18,844 nucleotides of DNA from Flavobacteriaceae bacterium (GCA_030590765.1 JAUVCP010000004.1:1-18844), one strand, 5' to 3'. Positions 8,913 to 16,905 are shown, numbered from the stretch's first letter. The notes: generated by a model from the letters alone, not told the origin. Translations and numbers: made by a program.

Positions 8913-10055
8913 TTACTTCCTTTTTTTTACTTTGATCTCTTCAATAAGTTGCCCATTGATATCAATCGCTTTTAGGATTGCATGTTTTTTCTTTACATCA
9001 ATTCGCATATAGTGTTCTATTTTTTTGTATTTAACAGTCTCAGGCTGAATTGCATCCGTATCATATAAAGGAGCACCTCCACCAGCAGTTACAATATAAT
9101 CAGTTCCACCATGTTTAGCATGGTGGTAATAATGATCGTGACCATTTAAAACAGCAGTAACATGGTGACGCTCAAAAATATCACCCCAGAATTCTCTTCT
9201 CATTTCTGCTTCAGCAACACGTGATTTTTTTATACTGTAATAAGTTGGATGAAAGAAAACAAAAATATATCCTGCATCTTTGTTTAAATTAAGTACATTC
9301 TCTAGCCATTTTTTCTCTTTTTCAAAATAATCTCTGCTAATATTTTGCCAGAATTCATCTTCATTTTCATCTTTAAGATAAGCAGGTGTATTGATATCCT
9401 CTCCATCCATATCTAAAACAATAAATAAAGCATCACCAACGGTAAAGAAATAATAGCTTTCATTTCCGGGTAGTGAAAAGAAATTAAAATAATTATCTGA
9501 ATTTTGTTCATGATTTCCTAAAACCGTGTAATAAGGAGTATGTCTAATCAACCGGTCATTGATATCAAAAAAATGTTCCCAGTCTGGTATACTATTTCCC
9601 CTACCTACAAGGTCTCCAGTATTTACAACAAATAATGGATCTTCCTTTATAATTCTATTTACAATCTTCTGATGCACATCATGACGAGATCGCGTATCTC
9701 CCAAAGTTACAAAAGTAAAAGGTTTTGGCTCTTCTGGAAAAGTAGTAAAACTACCTTTTCCGATATCTGTACCGTCTTTAAAAACATCATAAGTATAGGT
9801 AGTATTTGGTTCAAGTCCGGTAATAATAGATTGATGTTGTTGATACTGACTTACATCCTGAATCACTTTATCAGAATTTTTAATCTCTGTAACTCCTTCA
9901 TAGGTTGACCAAGAAATAGTAACTTCATCATGTGACATTTTTTGTAAATATGGACCGATCATTTTTTGTTGGGCAAGTAATTTATTTCCCGAAAAGGTAC
10001 CAGATAATATGATAATAAATAAAAAAGTGATTTTAGATAGACGTGCAATTTTCAT
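8913..10055 (-). CDS. Exported calcineurin-like metallophosphoesterase (short relative of the 1681-4038 product)
   Basis: A signal peptide (hydrophobic ITFLFIIILSG, ending LLAQQ) is followed by a fibronectin-like PAP N-terminal domain (about 32-108) and a metallophosphoesterase domain (112-375). Metal ligands are D120 (GDTR), D148 (TGD), N181-H182 (GNHE), H269 (FFHP), H306 and H308 (GHDH). As in the larger relative there is no tyrosine in the GDxxY position, so it is not a typical purple enzyme. The stretches FVxNxGDxVxRGxxxPxW and GNHE are shared with the product of 1681-4038, indicating paralogy by ancient duplication or independent recruitment. The gene faces the rhamnosidase tail to tail with only 22 bases between stop codons, and is divergent from the aldehyde dehydrogenase operon. 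The product is probably periplasmic or secreted and acts on phosphate mono- or diesters; substrate unknown. Confidence 0.9.
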   Translation of the reverse strand: MKIARLSKITFLFIIILSGTFSGNKLLAQQKMIGPYLQKMSHDEVTISWSTYEGVTEIKNSDKVIQDVSQYQQHQSIITGLEPNTTYTYDVFKDGTDIGKGSFTTFPEEPKPFTFVTLGDTRSRHDVHQKIVNRIIKEDPLFVVNTGDLVGRGNSIPDWEHFFDINDRLIRHTPYYTVLGNHEQNSDNYFNFFSLPGNESYYFFTVGDALFIVLDMDGEDINTPAYLKDENEDEFWQNISRDYFEKEKKWLENVLNLNKDAGYIFVFFHPTYYSIKKSRVAEAEMRREFWGDIFERHHVTAVLNGHDHYYHHAKHGGTDYIVTAGGGAPLYDTDAIQPETVKYKKIEHYMRIDVKKKHAILKAIDINGQLIEEIKVKKRK

Positions 10056-10089
10056 AAAAAAGATAGATTTAAATACATTAAATATGTAA

Positions 10090-10097
10090 CAAATTTA
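10090..10097 (-). promoter_or_regulatory. Candidate -7 box for the minus-strand phosphoesterase gene
   Basis: Read on the minus strand the site is TAAATTTG, a match to TAnnTTTG. It lies 35 bases upstream of the start codon at 10055, giving a leader of about 28 bases. A TTG at 10125-10123 is the only nearby -33-like sequence, and its 25-base spacing is longer than usual. The rest of the divergent region (10056-10345) is AT-rich and shows no gene. Confidence 0.4.
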
Positions 10098-10260
10098 CAA
10101 TTATTGCACAATTAATTTACATCAATATTTATCTTTTACTCATCAAATATTAACTTTACAAATCAAATGCGGCAATTATTAACCAATCCAAATACAATCA
10201 AATTGATTTTTTATAAAGGTTAATATTTAGTGTGTATAAAATAAGATGTCTGAAATATCT

Positions 10261-10283
10261 GACCTAATTAAGGTCTATCTTTG
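10261..10283 (+). promoter_or_regulatory. Candidate -7 box and operator-like palindrome for the aldehyde dehydrogenase operon
   Basis: TATCTTTG at 10276-10283 matches TAnnTTTG and would give a leader of about 55 bases to the ATG at 10346. Directly before it, at 10261-10275, is the palindrome GACCT-AATTA-AGGTC (5-bp arms). A weaker imperfect palindrome, GTCTGAAATATCTGAC, lies at about 10248-10263. No TTTG -33 box is present at the normal spacing, which fits an activator-dependent or regulated promoter. A palindrome placed between the -33 and -7 positions is well sited to act as an operator. No regulator gene is in the window. Confidence 0.45.
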
Positions 10284-10345
10284 TCACTAACATATTAAAT
10301 ATTAACCTTACCTAACAAAATAATTAATTATTAAACTATAAATAA

Positions 10346-11734
10346 ATGAGTAAATTACAATTGATATCACCTATTGATGGTAGTATTTATATCGAACGTG
10401 AACTTCATACACAAAAAGATATTGACAAGGCCTTAACAGCTGCTGTAAATGCCCAAAAAGAATGGAGATATTTTACCATTGAAGAACGTAAGCCTTATAT
10501 TGAAAAGTTTATAACTGCATTAGAAAGTTTAAAAGATCAAATTAGCACAGAATTAACCTGGCAAATGGGTAGACCCATTAGTCATACTCCATTTGAAGTT
10601 AATGGAGCTATTGAGAGAACAAAAGGAATGTTGAGCCTTGCCGAAAAATCCTTATCAGATGTAAGGGTTGATGAAATATCCGGGTTCAACCGTTTTATTA
10701 AAAAAGAACCGGTTGGAGTTGTTTTTGTGATTCCTGCCTGGAATTATCCTTTCCTGATAGCTGTAAACACAATTATTCCTGCTTTACTTGCCGGAAACGC
10801 TGTAATACTGAAGCATTCAGCACAAACTCTGTTGGTTGCTGAACGTTTTGCTGAAGCTTTTAAAGCTGCAGGATTGCCTGAAGGTCTTTTTCAATATTTA
10901 CATTTAACTCATAGTGATACTGCAAATGTAATAAGAGACTCTCGTGTTAATTTTGTTTCGTTTACAGGTTCTGTTGGTGGCGGACATCAAATTCAAAAAG
11001 TGGCAGGTGAAAGTTTTGTTGGTGTTGGGCTTGAACTTGGTGGAAAAGACCCTGCCTATGTATGTGATGATGCTAACTTAGATTTTTATATAGAAAATCT
11101 GGTTGATGGGGCGTTCTTCAATTCTGGACAATCATGCTGCGGTATTGAACGTATTTATGTTATTGATAGTGTTTACGATCGATTTGTAGAAGGATTTGTT
11201 GAACTTACTAAAAAGTATAAGTTAGGTAATCCATTAGATAAAGAAACCAATCTAGGGCCAGTTGCAAAAAGAAGTGGTGCACAAGATGTGATCGATCAGA
11301 TCGCAGCATCAGTAAAAGCAGGTGGAAAAACTTTGATCGATCCTAAATTATTTCCACAAACTGAGCTTGGCTTTAATTATTTAATGCCTCAGGTTATGGT
11401 TGATGTTGATCATACTATGGATATCATGACGGAAGAAAGTTTTGGTCCTGTTGTGGGAATTATGAAAGTAAAAAATGATGCAGAAGCTTTGGCTCTTATG
11501 AATGATAGTCAGTATGGTTTAACAGCTTCTATCTGGACAGAAGATCAGGATAAGGCACTTTCTATTGGAAACAAAGTAGAAACAGGTACCTGGTTTATGA
11601 ACAGATGTGATTATTTAGATCCTTATCTGTCATGGGCAGGTGTTAAAAATACAGGTCGGGGTTGTACCCTTTCAGCAATTGGATATGACCAACTTACCAG
11701 ACCGAAATCCTATCATCTTCGAACAAAAATCTAA
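10346..11734 (+). CDS. NAD(P)-dependent aldehyde dehydrogenase
   Basis: A cytoplasmic ALDH-superfamily protein of 462 residues, slightly shorter than the usual 480-500. It has the oxyanion asparagine N133 (PAWNYPF), the coenzyme-fold FTGSVGGG segment, the general base E230 (GLELGGK) and the catalytic cysteine C264 (GQSCC), plus the late EESFGPV motif. It oxidises an aldehyde to the acid with NAD(P). It is the first gene of a five-gene run (10346-15849) and is followed 27 bases later by an iron-type alcohol dehydrogenase, so an alcohol-aldehyde-acid sequence is implied. Candidate substrates are L-lactaldehyde from rhamnose (AldA-like role), or a gamma-glutamylated or other amino aldehyde as in Puu-type pathways. 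The sequence alone does not separate these. The start is chosen at the only ATG that keeps the normal N-terminal strand. Confidence 0.93.
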   Translation: MSKLQLISPIDGSIYIERELHTQKDIDKALTAAVNAQKEWRYFTIEERKPYIEKFITALESLKDQISTELTWQMGRPISHTPFEVNGAIERTKGMLSLAEKSLSDVRVDEISGFNRFIKKEPVGVVFVIPAWNYPFLIAVNTIIPALLAGNAVILKHSAQTLLVAERFAEAFKAAGLPEGLFQYLHLTHSDTANVIRDSRVNFVSFTGSVGGGHQIQKVAGESFVGVGLELGGKDPAYVCDDANLDFYIENLVDGAFFNSGQSCCGIERIYVIDSVYDRFVEGFVELTKKYKLGNPLDKETNLGPVAKRSGAQDVIDQIAASVKAGGKTLIDPKLFPQTELGFNYLMPQVMVDVDHTMDIMTEESFGPVVGIMKVKNDAEALALMNDSQYGLTASIWTEDQDKALSIGNKVETGTWFMNRCDYLDPYLSWAGVKNTGRGCTLSAIGYDQLTRPKSYHLRTKI

Positions 11735-11761
11735 TAAAAAAGCAAATAAATAAAAGACAGT

Positions 11762-12907
11762 ATGGCAAATATGAGACATTCCTATTCATTTCCTACCAGA
11801 ATTGAATACGGACCGGGAGCAATGAAAGATTTTACAGCTATTGTAAAAGAGGCTGGAGGTCAAAAAGGATTGATCGTTACCGATAAAGGAATCGAAAAAG
11901 TAGGAACTGTAAAACAACTGCAAGACTATTTTACAGAAGTTGGAGTGGAAACCGTAATTTTTAGTGATGTAAAATCTAATCCTACTGAAGAAAATGTTTT
12001 GGAAGGAACAAAGGTTTACAAAGATTCAAATTGTGATTTTATTGTAGCTCTTGGAGGTGGTTCTCCAATTGACACAGGTAAGACCATTAAAGTAATGGCA
12101 ACACATGATGGACCTCTTGAAAAATATGATGACACAAAAGGTGGGGATAAATATATCAAGAATAATATGCCTCCTTTTTATGCAATTCCAACGACTGCTG
12201 GAACAGGAAGTGAAGTAGGAAGAAGTAGTGTAATTACTGTAAACAATGTAAAAACCATTATTTTTTCACCTTATATGATGCCGGATATTGCAGTGCTTGA
12301 TCCTTTGATCACAGTTTCTCTACCAGCTAAATTAACTGCAGCTACAGGTGTAGATGCATTTGTACATAATTTAGAGGCTTACATTATGGAGACCTTTCAC
12401 CCAATGGCTGACGGGCTTGCAAAAGAAGCTATGGAAATGTGTGTGAAATATTTACCAACAGCGGTAAGTAATGGATCAGATATTGAAGCCAGAGGTAATA
12501 TGTTAATGGCATCTACAATGGGAGCCATTGCTTTCCAAAAAGGTTTGGGAATCAATCATTCTATTGCACATGCTTTAGGTGTTTTTTATGATATGCACCA
12601 CGGTTTGGCAAATGCTGTTGTTTTACCAGAAGTAATGAGATATAATTTATCAAGAGATCAAATCCGTGAAAAATATGCTTCATTAGGAACTATTTTTGGT
12701 GTAGAGAATGATGCTGAAGCTGTTATCACTGCTGTAGAAGAATGGTTAAGATCTATGAATCTGTTAAAAAACTTATCAGAACTTGGTGTTGAAGCAGATA
12801 AACTGGAAGATCTGGAAGCCTATGCTTTAAAAGATCCTTGTTGTCCATTAAATCCAAAGAAAGTAGAAAAAGGGGATGTTGTGGCAATTTTGAAAAATTT
12901 AATCTAA
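11762..12907 (+). CDS. Iron-containing (group III) alcohol dehydrogenase, FucO-like
   Basis: The 381 residues match the family length. The NAD-binding GGGSPID lies at 98-104, followed by PTTAGTGSE. The metal ligands are all present: D198 and H202 in GVDAFVH, H266 in NHSIAHALG and H280 in MHHGLAN. Their spacing nearly reproduces that of E. coli lactaldehyde reductase FucO (D196, H200, H263, H277). The enzyme interconverts a primary alcohol and an aldehyde using NAD(H). With the rhamnosidase upstream, lactaldehyde/1,2-propanediol is a sensible substrate pair. With the amidotransferase downstream, a gamma-glutamyl amino alcohol is another. No fused ALDH domain of the AdhE type is present; that activity comes from the preceding gene. 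The HAD gene begins 14 bases after its stop, so the two are co-transcribed. Confidence 0.93.
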   Translation: MANMRHSYSFPTRIEYGPGAMKDFTAIVKEAGGQKGLIVTDKGIEKVGTVKQLQDYFTEVGVETVIFSDVKSNPTEENVLEGTKVYKDSNCDFIVALGGGSPIDTGKTIKVMATHDGPLEKYDDTKGGDKYIKNNMPPFYAIPTTAGTGSEVGRSSVITVNNVKTIIFSPYMMPDIAVLDPLITVSLPAKLTAATGVDAFVHNLEAYIMETFHPMADGLAKEAMEMCVKYLPTAVSNGSDIEARGNMLMASTMGAIAFQKGLGINHSIAHALGVFYDMHHGLANAVVLPEVMRYNLSRDQIREKYASLGTIFGVENDAEAVITAVEEWLRSMNLLKNLSELGVEADKLEDLEAYALKDPCCPLNPKKVEKGDVVAILKNLI

Positions 12908-12921
12908 ATAAGAAATGAAAT

Positions 12922-13668
12922 ATGATTAAAGCGATCACTTTTGATTTATGGGATACCATTTTTATAGATGACTCTGACGAACCAAAAAGAAAAGCTGCCG
13001 GACGATTGTCAAAAAAAGAGGAAAGAAGACAGCTTGTATTCAATTATGCAAATAAGCATAAAGATGTTAGTAAAGAATTGGTTGACATCATCTACAATAC
13101 TGTAGATGCTTCTTTTAATAAAGTATGGCATGAACAATTTGTAACCTGGGAAATTGGAGAACGATTAGAATTGATTTTTAAAGGATTAGGTATCGAATTA
13201 CCTCAAGATGAAATGGCTGAGATCACCAAACTACATGAAGAAATGGAATTGGAGTTTCGACCAGATTTTATTGATGGAATTGGTGAAGTACTGGAAGAAT
13301 TAAGCAAAAACTATAAAATTGGCGTTATTTCGGATGCCATTGTTAGTCCGGGAAGTGTCCTCAGAGAACTTTTAAAAGGAGAAAATCTATTACAATATTT
13401 TGAGCATTTTGTATTTTCAGATGAAATAGGAAATTCAAAACCTATGCCCATTGTATTTGAATCTGCCTTTAAAAAGTTTGATATAGAACCTCATGAGCTG
13501 GTACATATTGGAGATAGAGAACACAATGATATTCTTGGTCCGATTGCAGTAGGGGCACATGCTTTACTTTGTACTGCAGCAATTGACAGAGATAGTAAAA
13601 ATACAAAAGCAGATGGGATTTTTAGTAATTATAAAGATCTACCACTGCTAATAAAATCAATCAAATAA
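12922..13668 (+). CDS. HAD-superfamily hydrolase with an atypical first motif
   Basis: A 248-residue cytoplasmic HAD protein. Motif I is FDLWDT with nucleophile D8; the +2 position, usually aspartate in HAD phosphatases, is tryptophan 10 and the next residue is D11. Motif II is S137 (GVISD), motif III K173 (GNSKP) and motif IV G197-D198...N202-D203. A helical cap of roughly residues 20-115 is inserted after motif I (C1 type). Loss of the +2 aspartate is seen in haloacid dehalogenase-like enzymes and in some sugar-phosphate phosphatases, so both hydrolysis of a C-X bond and of a phosphate ester are open. Placement between the dehydrogenases and an amidotransferase, with an organophosphate-type transporter in the same operon, leans towards a phosphorylated metabolite. 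The amidotransferase gene starts 3 bases after the stop, indicating tight co-translation. Confidence 0.88.
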   Translation: MIKAITFDLWDTIFIDDSDEPKRKAAGRLSKKEERRQLVFNYANKHKDVSKELVDIIYNTVDASFNKVWHEQFVTWEIGERLELIFKGLGIELPQDEMAEITKLHEEMELEFRPDFIDGIGEVLEELSKNYKIGVISDAIVSPGSVLRELLKGENLLQYFEHFVFSDEIGNSKPMPIVFESAFKKFDIEPHELVHIGDREHNDILGPIAVGAHALLCTAAIDRDSKNTKADGIFSNYKDLPLLIKSIK

Positions 13669-13671
13669 AAA

Positions 13672-14523
13672 ATGAGTAAAAAATTAAATTTTCTGATCAT
13701 AGATGGTTATCCAAAACCAAGCAGAGAACAGTTTGATGATTTTGGGGTAAAATTGGCAGGAGTGTTATATGCTGAATTATTACAAAGACATTTGCCTGAT
13801 GCTGAATATAAGATCCTTTACACAAGTGATCCTGAGACAGAAATTCCTGATCAGGAAAGATTAAAAGCATATGATGCTATTTTATGGCCGGGATGTAATT
13901 TAACTGTTTATCATGATCATGATGAAAGAGTGACTAGGATGACAAAAATATGCGATAATGGGTTTGAATTGGGCTTACCTCAGTTTGGAAGTTGTTGGGC
14001 AGCACAACTGGCTGTTTATGTTGCTGGTGGTGAAGTGGCACCTAATGTAAAAGGCCGCGAAATGGGACTTGCTAGAAAGATCTTTTTAACCGAAGAAGGT
14101 AAAAATCACCCAATGTATAAGGGGAAAACCCAGGTATTTGATGGTTTCATCAGTCATGATGATATCATTACAAAAATGCCAGAAGGCGCCATTAGTTTAG
14201 CTTCCAATGATTTTACACCTATACAGGCCGTTGATGTCAGTTTTAAAAATGGTACATTTTGGTCTCCCCAATACCATCCAGAATATGATTTATATCTAGT
14301 GGCTGGTTTGATCGCTGCCAGAGAAGAAAAATTATCCGGTGAAGGCTATTTTAGAAGTCATGAAGATCTTGTAAATTTTGTTAGTGATCTGAAAACAATT
14401 TATAAAGATCCTACTCGAAAAGATCTTCGCTGGAAATATGGAATAGATGATGATGTTTTATCAGATGATATTCGACAACTTGAATTTGCTAACTGGATAA
14501 AATACCAGATCCTAGAAAAGTAG
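13672..14523 (+). CDS. Stand-alone class I glutamine amidotransferase-like hydrolase
   Basis: A 283-residue GATase1 fold. The nucleophile elbow is F-G-S-C108-W-A-A-Q and the other triad members are H202 and E204 in QYHPEYD. It is a free-standing domain with no synthetase partner fused or adjacent, and resembles the GMP-synthase-like amidotransferases (COG0518 style) more than PuuD. Such free proteins may hydrolyse gamma-glutamyl amides, and class I members of this kind act with an alcohol dehydrogenase and an aldehyde dehydrogenase in gamma-glutamyl amine pathways. The two preceding dehydrogenases therefore suggest, as inference, that it removes glutamate from a gamma-glutamylated acid. The needed gamma-glutamyl-amide ligase is not in the window. 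Alternatively it supplies ammonia to an unlinked enzyme. About 60 C-terminal residues extend beyond the core fold (from about 222) and are charged and helical. Confidence 0.88.
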   Translation: MSKKLNFLIIDGYPKPSREQFDDFGVKLAGVLYAELLQRHLPDAEYKILYTSDPETEIPDQERLKAYDAILWPGCNLTVYHDHDERVTRMTKICDNGFELGLPQFGSCWAAQLAVYVAGGEVAPNVKGREMGLARKIFLTEEGKNHPMYKGKTQVFDGFISHDDIITKMPEGAISLASNDFTPIQAVDVSFKNGTFWSPQYHPEYDLYLVAGLIAAREEKLSGEGYFRSHEDLVNFVSDLKTIYKDPTRKDLRWKYGIDDDVLSDDIRQLEFANWIKYQILEK

Positions 14524-14571
14524 GAGTTAATCTAAAAAACAAAACTTGAAAATAATCTTAACAATTAAAAT

Positions 14572-15849
14572 ATGGCACTGATAGAGGAAGGTCCTTATCG
14601 CAAATGGCAATATAAAATCTTTTCGGCAACTTGGATTGCTTATGTAGGTTACTATTTTGGACGAAAAGCATTTTTTGTTGTAAAAAGTGCCATGGGAGAA
14701 ACATTGGGTGTCGATACCATACAGTTAGCACATCTTGGAACAGCCTATCTTGTTTCTTATATGGTAGGACAATATTCAAGTGCCTACTTTGGACGAAAAC
14801 TTGGACCAAAATATCTGTTGATACTTGGTCTGGCTATAACTTTTATATGTAACCTTGCTTTTGGATTTTCAAATAGTTACTGGACCATCATGCTGTTTTT
14901 AATTATAAATGGATTAGCACAGGGAACCGGATGGCCTGGAAGTATTGGAAGTCTGGCCTATTGGTTCAAACGAAAACAACGGGGAAGCATCCTTGGAATC
15001 TGGTCAACTTGTTATCAAGTAGGGTCTATATTGGCTACATCTTATGCAGCCTATATGTTAGGTCAATATGGATGGAGATGGTCTTTTTTTGGAGGATCAG
15101 CCGTTGTACTCATCATTTGGGCAGGTGTTCTTTACCTACACCCAAATCGTCCGCAAGATGTTGGGCTGGAACCTATTGTAGATGAAGATGAGCTTGAAGA
15201 AGAAGTAGATGAACTGGTTGAAGGGGATAAAAAAGGATTAGGATGGAATAAGGAGGTGGTTTTTACCATTGTAACGATGGGCTTGATTTATTTTGGTATT
15301 AAATTTTTAAGATATGCTTTATGGAGTTGGGTCCCATTTTTACTCAATAATAATTTTGGTCTGGCGGGTGATGATGCTGGATACATTTCTACTGTATTTG
15401 ATATTTTTGGATTTGCAGGAGTAATATTTGCAGGATTTGCATCTGATAAACTTTTTAAGGGCAGAAGGTCTTTTCTTTCCTTTATCATGTTATTTTTTAT
15501 GGCTTTGTCTTTTGTATTGATGTACACCATGGGGTCAACAAGTCTAATGTATTTTACCATTTCTATGGGACTTGCCGGCTTTATGCTTTACGGACCAGAT
15601 TCCTTAATTTCCGGAGTAGGAGCTATTGATATTGGGTCAAAACGTGGTGCTGTAGTTGCTGCAGGAATTATCAATGGAACAGGATCCATCGGACCTATTT
15701 TTCAGGAAGAAATTATTGGATGGTTGTACGAAAAATATGATCACGCTTTAACACCTATATTTCTATTGTTGCTTTTTGTTGCATCTGTAACCGCATTTAT
15801 TACCTTCATTTTATGGTTTAGATCCAGGAAAAAGATTGTACAACTTTAA
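14572..15849 (+). CDS. MFS transporter of the organophosphate:phosphate antiporter (OPA, GlpT/UhpT-like) group
   Basis: A 425-residue inner-membrane protein with a 6+6 arrangement of hydrophobic segments. A strongly acidic cytoplasmic loop separates the halves (about 190-225, with EDELEEEVDELVEGD). Two arginines align by motif with the phosphate-binding pair of E. coli GlpT (R45 and R269): R31 in YYFGRKAFF and R247 in FLRYALWSW. That supports uptake of an organic phosphate or phosphate-like anion rather than a neutral sugar. It ends the run that starts with the aldehyde dehydrogenase, 48 bases after the amidotransferase, so it probably brings in the substrate of that pathway. The exact ligand (glycerol phosphate, a sugar phosphate, phosphoethanolamine or other) cannot be read from the sequence. 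Confidence 0.9.
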   Translation: MALIEEGPYRKWQYKIFSATWIAYVGYYFGRKAFFVVKSAMGETLGVDTIQLAHLGTAYLVSYMVGQYSSAYFGRKLGPKYLLILGLAITFICNLAFGFSNSYWTIMLFLIINGLAQGTGWPGSIGSLAYWFKRKQRGSILGIWSTCYQVGSILATSYAAYMLGQYGWRWSFFGGSAVVLIIWAGVLYLHPNRPQDVGLEPIVDEDELEEEVDELVEGDKKGLGWNKEVVFTIVTMGLIYFGIKFLRYALWSWVPFLLNNNFGLAGDDAGYISTVFDIFGFAGVIFAGFASDKLFKGRRSFLSFIMLFFMALSFVLMYTMGSTSLMYFTISMGLAGFMLYGPDSLISGVGAIDIGSKRGAVVAAGIINGTGSIGPIFQEEIIGWLYEKYDHALTPIFLLLLFVASVTAFITFILWFRSRKKIVQL

Positions 15850-15851
15850 AA

Positions 15852-15893
15852 TATGTTTGGCATGTAATTATATTTGAATATCCATTCGGAATG
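15852..15893 (+). promoter_or_regulatory. Candidate promoter region for the CPBP-GH16-GH3 genes
   Basis: The 75-base gap holds two matches to TAnnTTTG: TATGTTTG at 15852-15859 and TATATTTG at 15869-15876. For the second, TTTA at 15845-15848 lies about 20 bases upstream as a one-mismatch -33 box. A palindrome, CATTC-G-GAATG, at 15883-15893 falls where transcription would start and could be an operator. Its presence suggests the last three genes can be transcribed separately from the metabolic operon. Confidence 0.4.
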
Positions 15894-15924
15894 AATAAAA
15901 TTTAAAAATTGATTAAAAATCATT

Positions 15925-16905
15925 ATGAAAACTAAATTTGCTACGCTTTGGATCATCTGGACATTATTGGGAGCATTATTGGTTTATGTAGCAACAGGTT
16001 CCGGTTCAAAAAATGATATTTCCTCAACGGTAGCTATAATATTGAGTATTGCTCCTTTAATGGGTATTATGCTTACAATGGGATCTGTAAAAGCATTTGA
16101 TCAATTTAAAAACTGGATCAACTACAACCAAAATTCACAATATTATATTGCCGGTATACTATCGATCCTTTTCTCAATTCCGGGATTGCTGACAGGTAAT
16201 TTTGATCCCTATCATACAATTATTTTTGGTTTTATCTCATTAGCAATCTTTGGAGTGATGAAACAAAATCGTTCTGAAGAGTTTAAATTCAACTGGAGTG
16301 ATCTTGCGATTTGGCTCCTTCTATGGATTCCTTTTGATCTTCGATGGTATGATGGTTTACAACCAAATCTTGATTATTCCTGGTGGTCCCAAGCAATTTC
16401 TGTTGTGGCAGTTATAGGTTGGTATGCTTACCGTGGAGCGAACATTGGTTTTAATCTGGTTCCAAAATTCAAAGACCTAACCATTGCTGTATCTGCACTT
16501 TTTCTTATCCTAGCAATGGTAATAATACCGGGAACTGCAACAGGCTTTTTGTCTTTTTCAATTCCAGAATCTTATGATATCCCGAAATTAACAACTCATT
16601 TTATTGGTCTGTTTTTAACGGTTGCCTTACCGGAGGAATTGTTCTTTAGAGGGATATTACTCAAAGGTTTAGACAAGGTTTTTTCAAAGAGATGGGTTCC
16701 AATGGTAATATCTTCATTGGCTTTTGGATTGATGCACTGGAATAACCTCAATGACCTTTCTATGCAAATTACCTATATTTCATTGGCAACGATCGCAGGT
16801 TTGGGATATGGATGGGCTTTTAGAAAAAGTGGCAATAATTTATTTGCTGCAATTTTAGCGCATACTCTTGTTGATTGGGTATGGAAATTGTTTTTATCAA
16901 CTTAA
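15925..16905 (+). CDS. CPBP-family intramembrane glutamic endopeptidase (CAAX/Abi type)
   Basis: A polytopic membrane protein of 326 residues with hydrophobic stretches near 8-25, 35-55, 70-90, 92-110, 125-140, 155-172, 190-212 and in the C-terminal third. The three protease motifs are all there: E237-E238-x-x-x-R242 (LPEELFFRG), H271 (FGLMHW) and H313...D317 (LAHTLVDW). The conserved glutamate and histidines make up the active site of this family, which cleaves membrane-embedded peptides. Family members are tied to CAAX processing, bacteriocin immunity or maturation, and stress signalling; target unknown here. It lies 12 bases upstream of the GH16 lipoprotein gene and so is probably co-transcribed with carbohydrate enzymes. 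This gives no direct functional clue but may point to processing of a membrane regulator or lipoprotein. Confidence 0.9.
   Translation: MKTKFATLWIIWTLLGALLVYVATGSGSKNDISSTVAIILSIAPLMGIMLTMGSVKAFDQFKNWINYNQNSQYYIAGILSILFSIPGLLTGNFDPYHTIIFGFISLAIFGVMKQNRSEEFKFNWSDLAIWLLLWIPFDLRWYDGLQPNLDYSWWSQAISVVAVIGWYAYRGANIGFNLVPKFKDLTIAVSALFLILAMVIIPGTATGFLSFSIPESYDIPKLTTHFIGLFLTVALPEELFFRGILLKGLDKVFSKRWVPMVISSLAFGLMHWNNLNDLSMQITYISLATIAGLGYGWAFRKSGNNLFAAILAHTLVDWVWKLFLST

Noticed and set aside
8900..8937. GATCAA/TTGATC inverted repeat between convergent genes as a shared terminator
   Set aside because: The stem is only 6 bp with a loop of about 26 bases and it overlaps the 3' end of the minus-strand gene. 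Too weak to call.
13672..14523. Naming the amidotransferase puuD or guaA
   Set aside because: The catalytic elbow and H-P-E motif fit class I amidotransferases in general, but there is no synthetase domain and no clear PuuD-specific signature.
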